In this document: in pieces, positions 23,438 to 34,399 of the stretch | Numbering within the stretch: the stretch's first letter is position 1 | Layout of the letters: each line of letters starts with the position of its first letter | Notes under the pieces: model-generated | Database searches by the model: none | Told to the model about the DNA's origin: nothing | Seen by the model: only the letters and a program-made list of their open reading frames with translations | Assembly (NCBI RefSeq): GCF_004798865.1 | Contig: NW_025335568.1 | Location: 49,827,058-49,891,057 of the forward strand | Origin: Varanus komodoensis | Lineage: Eukaryota; Chordata; Lepidosauria; Squamata; Varanidae | Direction of reading: 5' to 3' | DNA length: 64,000 nt | Program-made: the position numbers and the translations under genes

Positions 23438-24644
23438 GTCTGGCACTCGATGAACAGATGGCCAAGTAATCCAAAAAGTTGCAGATCAAGTGGTGATGTC
23501 TGTGTAGGTAGGTCAATTAATGATGAGCGTCTGAGAGAAAGAATCAGACAATCCCACAATCACAATTTTGAAGGATATCTTCTTTTGTCCCTTCTCTTGT
23601 TACCTTCAAACCAATACACACTATAATATCTATACTGGGCAAACAAGAATGTAGATTGAGCCATTCCAGTTGTTCATTAATCATTAAGGACACAATCATA
23701 TCTAGACAGAAAAAAACCTACAGCTTCTTGTATTCTCCAGGCAACAAGGGGCATTGTACCCTCCATATGTCCTTGAAGTTTGCATTTACCTAATTTAGAA
23801 GATGAATCCTTTATAGGGTTATATGTAGAACTTTTTAAATGTTAAGCCCTCATATTTCTGAAGTACTCACGAATCACTGTGAACTGTGTGAATCCTGTGT
23901 TGCTTTGATTAGTATCCTCATGATATGGGTCAATCACTTCTATTAATATTGACACATATTTGTTGTGCTTGTCTTTTTCCCAGCTCTAAAATTTATTCTT
24001 AGTCTTGAATTCCAGATACTTGGAGGACAGGACAACTGACTTTTTAGGTGACTAATCATACTGCATCCAGACTTTGTCATTTTGGAAGCAGATCCATGGA
24101 AATATATGGGAGTAAGGTCAGCTACAGGCCTTGCCATAGCTGGTGCTATTCTAAGATTACAAGACAAATCAAATTAATGATTTTTATTATTTTATGGTTG
24201 CACATTTTTACTGTAAATCTCCCAGGAAACTCATTTTGCTGTGCATTGCCAATATGTATATGTGGACAGCGTTGATGTCTGTGCAGTACATTAGAAGCTG
24301 GGAAAGCACCCTCAGAACACAGATGAGCTTTCCCCAAGAGTTATCTGAGAATGGACATTAATACAAATCTGGTTCTGATGGAGTCTTGAGGGGTTTACCT
24401 ATCGGTGTTGGTACCAAAGATTGTCCTTGTGCCACAAAAAGCAGAGGAAAATCAATATGATATGCTAAACTTGTTCCAAGAAGCATCTCTGTAATTTGCA
24501 TGGAAACTGATGCAGAATACCCTTGCCACACATTTAATACTAAATCAGTTTTGCAATTATCTGGAACTTAGGGAATAGCCACATTCATTGACAGCCTGCT
24601 ATGGCTACATTTGCCCTACTCCTTCAATCGTCATCGGTGTGCAC
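23438..24644. other. Unrecognised non-coding stretch
   Basis: No feature could be recognised on either strand. Confidence 0.45.
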
Positions 24645-24885
24645 AAGAGAGCCTGTGTTGTGAGGTGGTGAAGAGCGCGGTGCTGGGACTCAGGCAAAAT
24701 GCTTTCCAGTCCCCACTCGGCCATGGAGCCTACTTTGGGCCAATCAAGGACTCTCAGCTCAACCTACCTTACAGGGTTGTTGTTGTGGGAATAAGATTGA
24801 AAGCAGCAGGAGGAGAATGATGTAAGCTGCTTTGAGTCCTTTGTAAGAAAAAAGCAGGATACAAATAACATAAAGAAATAAAGAA
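24645..24885 (+). mobile_element. tRNA-derived MIR-like SINE, nearly full length
   Basis: Plus-strand copy and the best preserved of its family here. The tRNA-like head is TTGTGAGGTGGTGAAGAGCG, the B-box region is around CCAGTCCCCACTCGGCCATG, the core has CTCAGCTCAACCTACCTTAC then AGGGTTGTTGTTGTGGGAAT, and the L2-type tail is GTAAGCTGCTTTGAGTCCTT ending in ATACAAATAACATAAAGAAA. The order (head, CORE-like middle, LINE tail) fits the MIR/CORE-SINE superfamily as seen in squamates. Confidence 0.8.
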
Positions 24886-25496
24886 GTCACTTTTCTGCAG
24901 GCCTGGGTTTCATGTCCTTCAATTTAAGGGAAGGAAATAAAACAAGATTAGTGAGCGTGCAAATGACAACTGGAGGTGTATGTTTCTCAATTAGAGCAAT
25001 GCCATGAAAAGGCGATTATTAAGATGACGAATTCATTGCCTCCCATTCTGCTTCATGAACTGCTCTTTCCCCTGAAGCGTTCCAATCTGCAAAGATGGAA
25101 TAAAGCAAGAAGCCTGAAAATCATAGACTAAAGAACATATCAGAGTCAAGACTTAAGAGCTACAATGGGTGCAATAAATTTAGGGTTCCTTGTCTTATTA
25201 CTTTTGCATATAATAAATAAACGTTGACTCTATGGGAGGACACAGTGCTTTGGCTGGCTTGTCAGACTTTTAGGGAATTGGAACCACTGCTACTAGAAGT
25301 GCTACCAAGCTTGTTATCCTCTTTTAAAAGTTTAGGTAAACTAGCATGTACCTTGTAGGAGTCATTCAAGTATGTCACACATAGCAACAGGTACCCAGAT
25401 CACAAGCTACACAAGTTCCCCTCCTGCAAAATGCTTCTTCTCCCAAAACACATACCACGAAGTGGACCACTGAGTGTGATGGCAGATCTTTTACAG
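24886..25496. other. Unrecognised non-coding stretch
   Basis: No feature seen up to the next SINE, which begins at its 3' end on this strand. Confidence 0.45.
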
Positions 25497-25632
25497 GGAT
25501 AAAGGAAGCTGACTCACAGCAGCTTTTGAGCATTTCAGGCAGAAGTGTATCTGTACTTGCAGATGTTGGGGCCTGAATCTGGGCCTGCATGCAAGACCTG
25601 GGTAGTCACCATTCAGCTACAGCCCTTCTCCA
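25497..25632 (-). mobile_element. Second tRNA-derived SINE family, minus copy
   Basis: The plus strand shows AAGGAAGCTGACTCACAGCA (reverse of the AAGGCAGCTTC end of the family), TTTCAGGCAGAAGT, then GGGGCCTGAATCTGGGCCTG and CTACAGCCC. In reverse this is a tRNA-like head with TGTAGCTGAATGG (A-box region) and a degraded B box. The middle part is shortened relative to the family I know from reptile genomes. Other copies are at 43,128 and 62,880. Confidence 0.6.
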
Positions 25633-26828
25633 GTTACTAGGGATACATGGGGAAGTGGTGCAAGTTGGTCATGTCTGGACATGAGTCTGGATAGCCACCA
25701 TTCTTGATGGACTACCATGAACCTCACAAGTAGATAAGGCTCTCCTCACATAATCTTACAGCCAGGGTCCTGCCCAGTTTGCCATGGCCCTTCCCCCGGT
25801 CTTTCAACCACTTTGTCTTGATTGCTGATCATTTGGTGGTTTCCTAGCACCTGGACAGTTTTTTCCCACTCTAAAAGGTTGACATTCCTCTTGCTTAGAA
25901 AGAGGTTTGAGCTAAATACACTGGTATTTTTGGTAATCTGCTTATCCATCACCTCCCCCCACTTCCCACACACATACTAGAATGCCCCTGAGAGTGTCTC
26001 CAAAATTTAACACTCCTTCATATCATTTGCCCAGCAGACGATTGCTTTAATTACCATGGCATCAATCTTTATTTGTGCCATTGTAGTAAAGCATCCTTTT
26101 GCCTTATGAGTTGAACTACAATGCCCATCACACTGAACCAGCAGGTTTGGGAAAGTTTATGTATAAACTTGTGCAGCATAGTCCAATCCATTTTTGCTCA
26201 ACGGTAAATGCAGTCATTTTGCAGAGAGTTTCCTTCAGAAAAGCATACAGTAGCTCTGCGGTTGTAGATGGAATGGCACTATGTTCCTTGGAGAGTTCTC
26301 CACCTTCCCTAGGAAGAGTCTACTTATGCACTTATTATTATTCATGAGCTAGCTGAAGTACTTAAATTTGTTCAGCACAAGCTTAGTTGATCAAATGACT
26401 GAAGCACACAGGCCCATGAGCCGTTTGTGAAGAGATAATTGTTTGTTTTAGAGCAAACATTGTGGGCATTAAAAGGGAGATGCCCAGGTCATTGCAAAGC
26501 CTAGTGATGTTAATAGCTTGCAAATACTTATGGACATTTTCATTAGGATAGCACAATAAAATTATTCGGAGAAGCAAGGAAATAAATGAAAAGCCACTGT
26601 CAAATTGCTCCTACCATAGCGTTACAACAGGGAATGCCTTCAGTTCAAACAATGCGAAACCCTATTGGAACTTTTCTAGGTACTGTAAGGTAAGAACTGG
26701 ACCTATCGATATTTTTCCTTCAAAAAGAAATATAAGTAATTGCAGAATGAGAAAAACAGGCAGTAGCACAGCAGGCAGCCACAACTCTACAAAGTATTGC
26801 TGTAGAAGGATAATCTAACATTTTGATT
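25633..26828. other. Unrecognised non-coding stretch
   Basis: GTTGAACTACAATGCCCATC near 26,108 looks like one arm of the foldback repeat, but only about 30 bases agree. Confidence 0.4.
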
Positions 26829-26838
26829 ATATTATTAC

Positions 26839-26886
<48 letters not shown>
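26829..26886 (+). repeat. (ATT)n microsatellite
   Basis: About 15 uninterrupted ATT units from 26,841, with a degenerate start. It explains the isoleucine-only frames on both strands. Confidence 0.95.
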
Positions 26887-26887
<1 letters not shown>

Positions 26888-27039
26888 AGTTTTCATTGTT
26901 ACTATTGAAATATATCCAGAAAACTCTAAGGAGAAAACCGTGTTACAGAACAATATATCACAGACTGGTCCTATGGTCCTTGGGATGGCATCTCAGGGAC
27001 CTCGGATGGGCAGATCCCACCGCCAACCATAGGCACAGC

Positions 27040-27605
27040 TATGACATTGGAGGGAGGAAATCTAAGTGAGGAATTTGCCCTGTTACTCCCAGCCTCATAG
27101 GGAAGCTCCATGGTGGCTCCCCTTCTGTTGCAGCCTCAGAGGTGAGGTGAGAAGGGAGGAAAGGGGGTAGAACTTGCCCTGCTCCCCACCTATGTTGTTT
27201 CTGGGAAAGTGTGGACACTAAGGAACCCCACCTCCTGCCATAGGATCTCAGTAGACCTGCAGGTAGGACAAGGGGACGTTTCAAATGTCCCAGTCCAAAA
27301 TCATTCAGGGTTTTAATGGTCATCAATAACACTTTGAATTGTGTCTGGAAACAGGAAGCCAGTGAAGTTGTTTCACCAAAGGGATTACATGAGCCTTGTC
27401 AACAAGCCAGCCAGGCTTTTCTTGATGGATTGTAGTTTCTGAGCACTGTTCAAAGGCAGCTTTATGTTGAGTGCAGAATAATGATCTATATGATGTAAAG
27501 AATGTATCAGCACAGCCAAATTTGTGATTATTTTGGCAGTTGTGTATGCACCACAAGTACACACTGCAGGTTGGGTGAAATCTTCATGTGATAGTACAAT
27601 TTTCA
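27040..27605 (-). mobile_element. L2-like LINE ORF2 C-terminal relic
   Basis: In one minus frame SLHHIDHYSALNIKLPL precedes NSAQKLQSIKKSLAGLLTRL, and a neighbouring frame gives HVIPLVKQLHWLPVSRHNSK. A third continues LLMTIKTLNDFGLGHLKRPL. Together they follow the L2/CR1-group pattern DYCNALY..LP, KLQ..QN.AAR..TG, LHWLPV..R..FK and K.L.GL.P.YL, which lies after the reverse transcriptase core. Frame changes fall near 27,330 and 27,400-27,450. Old and dead. Confidence 0.75.
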
Positions 27606-27639
27606 TGCAGGGCTAGAGCTAGGACTATGGCTACGGCTA

Positions 27640-27703
27640 GGTTGAAATCTGAGGTTGAAATCTGGGGTTGAAATCTCAAATGTCAGGCCTGAGGTTGAAA
27701 TCT
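27640..27703 (+). repeat. 13-base minisatellite, four units
   Basis: GGTTGAAATCT recurs at 27,640, 27,653, 27,666 and 27,693. The first three are spaced exactly 13 bases apart, with a spacer before the fourth. It sits just beside the L2-like relic, upstream in that element's direction. Confidence 0.8.
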
Positions 27704-29084
27704 TGCATTCCTCCTGAAGTTGTCCACCACTGTGTTGAAGGATTTCATTGTTCAGGCTTTGTATCTCATACCCAATCATACATTCTCCCATAGGGAATGT
27801 GTAGCATCCCACATTAAAATTTCATTCATATAAGGGCATCCTACCAATAGTGGAGTAAATTCTGAAGCTCAGATACTCATAATGGCAGTGCCCATAGCTA
27901 CACCTCCAAAAACTTCAGGCAGCACGGTTGAACCCTATCTCTGTCTTATATGTGTGTGTGTGGGTGATTGCTCAGAAAAACATACTGTCAATGGGAAAAT
28001 CAATTTCCCATGCACCCCTCCTGTGGGGAGTATCAGCCAAAGAAACAGGGAAATCTGGGTTGCGGGGGGGGGGGGGGCTGCCAGAGGATTTCATCTGTCT
28101 TGGCGCTCTGATCCTTGATCTCTGGCACCACTACGCTACTGCCTAAAAAGTTAGCTATAAACAAAAAACATTTTCAGTAGCTTGTCCAATGCCCCCTCTG
28201 AAGAGGCCCAGCTTAGGAATGGACCCTTCACAAACAGACTGTGGAAGTTCTCTTGACATGAGCCAATCATTTATCTAAATTACCTGAATTTATCTAAATT
28301 GCTCATGCAATCCTTGTGTGTGCTGTAAGGTAACAATCTGATCCAGAAGGTTCAAAAAAGAGGAAGGATAAAATATGCTGAGAAAATGGTCCATATCGTT
28401 TTATAATTGGGTGAAAAGGAAGACTCTTTTTCATTGCACATGTTTTCTCTTGAAGGCTTTTTGACCTGATAGCGATCTATGCTAATACAAGAGGAAGAGG
28501 CCATCAGCTTCTGTGTCAGACCCAGTAATTATTTCACAGGTGTGTTTATTAGCTGCTTTGCTTCTTATTTGGCCCCGCATAAATATCTTCATGCAGCAAA
28601 GCAAGACGACTTGGAGCTCCAAGCCATTGTTGCATATTTTATAGGCCCCCAGCCACAGGATGGAGAATTGCTTGTTCGTAAGTAGAAGACTGAGCAGTGC
28701 AAAAGTGTCTCAGGTGGATGTTTGGCTCCACCAAATTAACATAATGAGTTCGAGGTGAGTAGTTTGGTTTTAAGCCACTTGGAGTGCTTCCTTGCATTTG
28801 ACTACTTAAGGGACTGCTTCTGTTCCACAAAAGGCCTGCGTTCCTAACCACCATTTTTGTGAATCATTTCCATTGAGACGAGCAAGGAGCTATTTAATTC
28901 TTGAACACATTACTGATATGGGAATTATTCAAGATCACTTGCACACTGATTGATGCTAGTCTACAGTAAAAGGTACAAGGCCTTTTATGCGCGCGCACAC
29001 AGAGTATGGACTACCAGAATGGGCTCTGTGTGGTGTCAACATAAGCAACTGTCTAGTGCAAACCACTGTTCTCATATTCCACCA
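27704..29084. other. Unrecognised stretch with a GT run
   Basis: (TG)n occurs at about 27,950-27,964. Otherwise nothing is recognised besides the G run listed at 28,064. Confidence 0.45.
28064..28077 (+). repeat. 14-base G run
   Basis: Fourteen consecutive G, the longest homopolymer G tract here. Its length is likely unreliable in sequencing. Confidence 0.9.
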
Positions 29085-29178
29085 GTTGGGGATGGCACCC
29101 CTGGCTGTTTCCACACCCAGTTCAAAGTGTTGATTCTGCCCTCCAAAGCTCTTACTGGCTCGAGTCCTGATTATCTCT
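29085..29178 (+). mobile_element. L2-like LINE ORF2 scrap
   Basis: Plus frame TQFKVLILPSKALTGSSPDY matches the L2-group stretch FKVL.L..KAL.G..P.YL. About 90 bases only, at the edge of a cluster of other repeats. Confidence 0.55.
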
Positions 29179-29187
29179 AAAATGTCT

Positions 29188-29253
29188 ACAGAAGGTTTAG
29201 GCAGCCTGGCAACTTCCAGATGTCTGGATTACAACAGCCATAATCCTTGGCCC
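29188..29253 (+). repeat. Half copy of the foldback repeat
   Basis: CAACTTCCAGATGTCTGGAT then TACAACAGCCATAATCCTTG is one arm of the foldback family. It ends where the family X repeat starts. Confidence 0.5.
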
Positions 29254-29655
29254 ACTTACAAAGCACTGTCTGTTCCTCTGTGTAAGGAACAGCACAGTCA
29301 TTATTTCATCAATAGCATTTACTTTGTGCATGCAACTCCATGTGTCTCTCTCAGCTTTGGATGCAGGCCAGCTGCATCTAGGGCCTCCTTCCCCCTCCCC
29401 AAACCCCAAGGGGGACTTCAAGAGACCCTTGTGCAGATCTCCAGGTTGCCATGCGAGGGTTGAAAGGGTGGGCTGAGGGCACACATGCAAACGCCATACC
29501 CTGCTCCTAAGCCTGCTGCACTGAGCTGCAGTGGGTGAAGGAGAGTTCTAGTTTTCTCCTTTTATGTGCAAACAGAAGCCCGAGAAGAGCAGGTCTCCGG
29601 ATCGTATGGAGGACTCGACCACATTCAAGTGAATGGGAGTCAACCCTCGCCTTAC
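29254..29655 (+). repeat. Unclassified interspersed repeat, family X copy 1
   Basis: About 400 bases that align collinearly with 33,980-34,399. Shared blocks are CTTACAAAGCACTG, CTCTCAGCTTTGGAT, CCCCAAACCCCAAGGG, GTTGCCATG.GAGGGTTGAA, GAGGGCACACATGCAA and CCACATTCAAGTG. The two are roughly 85% alike by eye. No terminal inverted repeats, poly-A or coding capacity was seen, so the class is unknown. Confidence 0.7.
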
Positions 29656-29782
29656 AGCCTTTGCTGCTGAGCATGCCAAGGTCTGGCACAGGGAGGATGG
29701 GGATGTGGATGGTTTGGCTCTGCACACCTGCTCTCATCTCCATTATCTTTCTACCCTAAACACCCACTTAGCACTTGTAAGG

Positions 29783-29915
29783 CAGTCTTCCCCAGTCTGG
29801 TGCCTTCCAGATAGGATGTCAGAGAAACGGATTCAGATATGCTCAGACGTATGGACTACAACAGCCCAAATCCTTGGTCATTGCTGGCTGGGGCTGGCAT
29901 TAGTGGCAGTCTGAA
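29783..29915 (+). repeat. Foldback repeat copy with internal extra segment
   Basis: CCCCAGTCTGGTGCCTTCCA then, after about 40 extra bases (29,812-29,852), GGACTACAACAGCCCAAATC and CATTGCTGGCTGGGGCTGGC. The left arm and centre of the foldback family are clear. The extra bases interrupt the arm where other copies read straight through. Confidence 0.55.
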
Positions 29916-31114
29916 ATGTCTGTTTAAAAATGTTAAAAGTAAGATTCAGTGCAGTGCCCACAAATTGTTGATCCTGGAGAAAATCAGTCTTCACCTGTTA
30001 GCTGGTACCACCTGTGCACCCCATGCTTGATTTCAGATGTGAGAACTTGATGCTGCTAACGAACTAGGAGAGATGCAATTTGTGTAAGACACAAGTTGCA
30101 TCAATAAAGCAGAGATCAGTAAGGCAGATTCTGCAAAGGAAAAGAATTCTAGAAACTGAGGAGCTCAATACATTAAGTCTCAGAAAGATTCTTGCCTAAA
30201 CAGCTTGCCGGAATCCAGGGGGCAATCTCATATTTTTCCTAAACCAAGGTCCCTATGGCAAGGGGGATAGACCAGGATCACTCTTATTCACTTGCTATAA
30301 GAATTAGGAATTTACAGTGTGTACTTCATCAGGCTTTTGAAGTACAAACTTCTTTTTGTGCCATATAGTCTGAAGCTGATTAATAGGAGCAGGTTGCCCA
30401 TTACCATAGTCTGGACCCATGCTTTTTATGATTAATGACATCTATTGACTTGAGTGGGAGTAAGATCTCAGCTCCTGCCATTTGAGAATTTCATTCTTGA
30501 TAAATGGATCTTGATGCTTTTTCACAAGCTAAGGGAGATGAAATATGTGTAAGGAACAGGTGTAAGGGTTACACTGTTTGCACCAACTTAGCAGGCACTG
30601 GCAAAGTAATTGAAGAACTGCATAACTGAACAAAGTAAGATTTCAGTTGGAAGATTAAAAAAATCAAATTAAGTGAAATTGAAAAGCAATAGTGGAGAAG
30701 TCAGTGGGTTGACTTTCTCAGAGGAAAGGGAAAGGTATTTTTGCTGTATTTAATGAATTTGGTAAACCTGACTTAACAGTCATAAACCTTTGTTTCAAGC
30801 TGTAAAATTTGTAAAATTGCATTGTTTTTATAAACTAATTTACATGGAAATTAGTAAAAACATACCAGCACTTTAAAATGCATTAACTGAATTCATTAAA
30901 AGGATCCCTTGCAACATTTTTCTTTTCAAAGTATTTCAACAGTGAATGTGAAATAATTGTTAAAATTACTCTTGCACAAAACAAAAACAAACAAAAAAGT
31001 CCCCTGATTTGAATTGGAAATATTTTACTTTTATTTGCTTTCAGCATATTCTTCCTACTCATAGGCTGATGTACACTATCTATGCAATGCTTCAAAACAG
31101 TCTGTAAGGCAAAT
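29916..31114. other. Unrecognised non-coding stretch
   Basis: No gene or repeat family recognised on either strand. Confidence 0.45.
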
Positions 31115-31116
31115 AA

Positions 31117-31179
<63 letters not shown>

Positions 31180-31180
31180 C
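31115..31180 (+). repeat. Compound (ATAG)n(ACAG)n microsatellite
   Basis: About twelve ATAG units followed by four ACAG units, a GATA/GACA-type array. It explains the SIYL-repeat minus frames. Confidence 0.95.
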
Positions 31181-31589
31181 TGCTGAGATAGTCTTTGCAC
31201 ATATGCTGAAGTGCACTGGGGGCATAGATTGCAGTGATAAGTCTGCCCCGTGTGTGTTCGACTCTGCTATCTGTATTGTCCTGACATGTGTACAGAGTGA
31301 ATGCAGGTAAGCTTATAAGCATGGTCAGGACCCTAGTTTCTGTTTGTAGCACAATAGGCTGGGCTTGCTCTTTGCATGATCCTCTTTGCATGAGCATCCA
31401 CTGTGCAAGCAATACTCATCTTGAACACTCATCTTGCTTATGCCTTTACAACATGTGTTTGTAGATGGGACCTGCACACTTACAGAGATGGATGAATCGT
31501 CCAGCTTGGGCAGTGCATCCAAAAGACAGAACTTAGTTCTCTCTCACCCACTGTCAGGAAGGTTGTGTGACCTGTAGCCTTGCAAAGTG

Positions 31590-32070
31590 AGACATATTTA
31601 TTATCGATTCGATTTATATGCCACCCCACTAACTATGGGCAACTTACATCATATTAAAATCCAGAAACAGCATAGAAACAGTATGCAACATGACAACCCA
31701 CAATTACAAAAAACCCAATAACAATAAAATCCATAAATAAACTATCAAAATTAAATAAAACCAAAATAAACAAATAATAAAATAATAAATAGAATACACA
31801 CACACACACACTAACAAACTCCAAAAATAGAACATAGACCATTAAAGTTTTAATTTATATCAATATCTAGCATTTAAAAATCAAATCACATTCTCAGCAG
31901 CATACAGTGGCATAAGAATAAGGACATTGGTAATGATCAATAATTCACCAATAAAATAGCAGTTGAACAAATATGCCTTTCATTGGCACCTGAGAGCCAA
32001 AAGAGCGGATGTCAACCAGGCCTACAATGGAATTGAATTCCAAAGCTGGGCTGCTACACTTGAAAAATAT
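31590..32070 (-). mobile_element. L2-like LINE 3' end, minus strand
   Basis: On the plus strand it opens with the reversed 3' tail (TCGATTTATATGCCACCCCA, GGGCAACTTACATCATATTA), then an A/C-rich 3' untranslated part. It reaches the end of ORF2 near 31,970-32,060 (CCTTTCATTGGCACCTGAGA; GAATTGAATTCCAAAGCTGG), where the LWN-type motif lies in the family. A (CA)8 run at 31,795-31,811 lies inside. Same layout as 35,900-36,300 and 60,915-61,270. Confidence 0.6.
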
Positions 32071-33424
32071 GACATGGCAGCCACTTTGGAGCATGCCTAG
32101 GATCACTTTGCTGCCACTGTAGCCCCCCAGAGCGCTCGCTACTCCATAGCACACACCTTCTGCCCTGCCCGAGCACTGCTCAGAGGAAGGTGAAGGAGGT
32201 GGAGTGGCTCTGCAGAGAGCCACACCAGCCCAATTTCCTGCAGCAGCAGATGCTGGTGCGGCTTTCTGGAGCACGGTCCAGTGCCTCAGGTGAGCCTTCA
32301 TCCTGCCTGATGCTTCGGGAGCTGTGTGCACAGCGTTCCTGCTGCGGCAACAGGAGAGTGCTTGGCATAGCTTCCTGGAGCACTGCATGCACAATGTACA
32401 GCTCTCACCGAGAGGTGTGGCAGGGTGCGGACCCCTTCAGAGCTCCACCAGCCTCTCCACTTCTGTGGTAAATGCTGCCGCAGAACACTGGTTCCCGAGG
32501 AACTCCCAGTGCAGACACCTCACTGTCAAGAATCCTTCAAGACGGCAAGGAGGTGGCTTGCAAATGTCTTGCTACAAGGAAGGACCCTTCTCAGAGAGGC
32601 ACTGGACAAGGGAATGGGGGTTGTGAAAAGACGTGAAGGAGAGGTGACTGAGTGGAGAGAGGGGTGGGTAGCAGGAGCCTTGAGTTTCACGGAAGGTATT
32701 GATTCTCTTTTCTGCCAGAAATGATTATTTTACATTTGCACCTTCGTTTCTCTCTCTTTCTCATGTTTCCATTCTTAAATTTGGGGGATTATTATCCCAT
32801 GCATATCTGGTATGCATCCAGGTGTTTCTTCAATAAACAAGAGGGTATGTCCAGTTATCTTTGTTCTCTTTTCCACAAAACATCTAAGGCAACAGGTGCT
32901 GTCTGAAGGGGAAGCTTCCTTGCCTCAGAAACTAGTGTGTTGGGCCATGTTGTTGAATTTCAGATGCTGTTTCACTGACCAAGAGAACATAAAGCTGTTC
33001 TCTGTAGTTTGGGATGATCAAGCAGGATTCATTCCTAGAAATGTGGTTTCTCTCTTCGAATGCCAATTCTACAGCCCAATGTCCAGCAAACATGCAGCTT
33101 AATCACTAGCAAGTCTAACTAGTCAAAACCAGATACTTATGCGGCTGTGACACAGATTTAATTGTATACAAGTACTTATTAAAACTATTCCAAAAACGCA
33201 TAGAACCTGTGATGAATAACGTAAAACAGGCTATATGTTGTAGTTGATGTTTGGTTTTGATATTGATGTTATTTTGTATTGCTAATGTAAAAAGCTTGTT
33301 CTTTTTAAAGCAGATATCAAAAGTTGCTATAAATTTAATTTCTTCTCATCTGCATTTATATGAGGTCAGATTACAGGATTTACATTGGTAAGACTTTTTT
33401 TAAAAGGTAACTTCTCCCAAAACC
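32071..33424. other. GC-rich block followed by unrecognised DNA
   Basis: 32,100-32,700 is clearly richer in G, C and CpG than its surroundings and has overlapping frames of 60-149 codons on both strands, none with a known domain. GTGCCTCAGGTGAGCC near 32,280 resembles a splice donor context, but no matching exon is evident. From 32,720 the sequence returns to AT-rich unrecognised DNA. Confidence 0.35.
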
Positions 33425-33640
33425 AGAAGTGGGGTCTGCACTCTAGAACACAAAATCATTCTGTTGAACCCAAATAAAGATGACAGTGGAGGACAGAACT
33501 TTTGCCTTACAGCAAGCCAGACTCCCCATTAAAAAAAACTTTACTGAAAAAATCTTAAATTATAAATCAGGAAAGGCAAGGAACCCTGCAGGCATCAAGA
33601 GAGACTCCTTGGGGTTGCTGGTGCCCACTGGCACCTCATT
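33425..33640 (+). mobile_element. hAT-like family 2, right-half fragment
   Basis: Aligns with the right half of 22,999-23,437. Shared blocks are AAATCATTCTG, AAATAAAGATGACAGTGGAG (23,255 has AATAAAAATGGTAGTGGAGG), TTATAAATCAGG and CTTGGGGTTGCTGGTGCCCA. The left terminus is missing. Confidence 0.6.
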
Positions 33641-33979
33641 GGAGACTTCAGGTCTATACTTTCTTTCTGCCAAAGTGTGCTGGGTCACCTGGACACCTGT
33701 CACTCTTCTCAACCTCACCTGCTGTGATCCTGATCATTATCAACTCCTATGACCAAGTGATGCTATTCACATATGAAATCAAAGAAAGGAACACATACCT
33801 ACAAAGCCACTTTTAACTTCATGGTCATTTGTTATTTGCTGGGAAAGGGTCACTTTGGTTTCCTTTGTAATTGGTTTCCTTTGAAGGGGAAAGGCGATAG
33901 CTCCCAGAACCCACCACCACCTCTTGAGTTTGGCATCCATTCCAGGTTCCAGCTTGTTGATGCCATGTGCTCTCTGCCC

Positions 33980-34399
33980 TCTTACAAAGCACTGTTTGTT
34001 CCTTTAGGTAAAGAACAGCAATCAGTACACTCTGTGCATGCAAATCCGCATGGCTCTCTCAGCTTTGGATTCAGGCAAGCCACATCTAGGGCTTCCTTCC
34101 CCCACCCCAAACCCCAAGGGAGACTTCATAGAAATAAAGAGAGCCCTGTGCAGATCTTCAGGTTGCCATGAGAGGGTTGAAAGGGCAGGGTGAGGGCACA
34201 CATGCAAGCACCATCCCCAGCATCCCCACATTCTCTGCCCCACCCTTCCTGCTCCTGAGCCTGCTGCACTGAGCTGGATGGGGTGAAGGAGAGTTGTAGT
34301 GTCCTCCTTTTACAGGATAGCAGAAGCCTCAAAAGAGCAGGCCTCTGGATCGCCTGGAGGACTTTATCCACATTCAAGTGGAGTAAATCCTTGCCTTTC
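33980..34399 (+). repeat. Unclassified interspersed repeat, family X copy 2
   Basis: Second full copy of the 400-base repeat at 29,254, in the same orientation and 4.7 kb away. It has extra segments at 34,126-34,140 and 34,212-34,245 relative to copy 1. Its end abuts the 3' terminus of the CR1 element at 34,400 with no gap that I can see. Confidence 0.7.

Noticed and set aside
26720-27032. Frames with runs of isoleucine
   Set aside because: Translations of the (ATT)n array.
32270-32300. Possible splice donor (CTCAGGTGAGCC)
   Set aside because: A good donor word alone is common; no coding frame on the upstream side is supported.
31945-32394. 149-codon minus-strand frame
   Set aside because: It starts in the GC-rich block and ends in the L2-like relic, with no domain.
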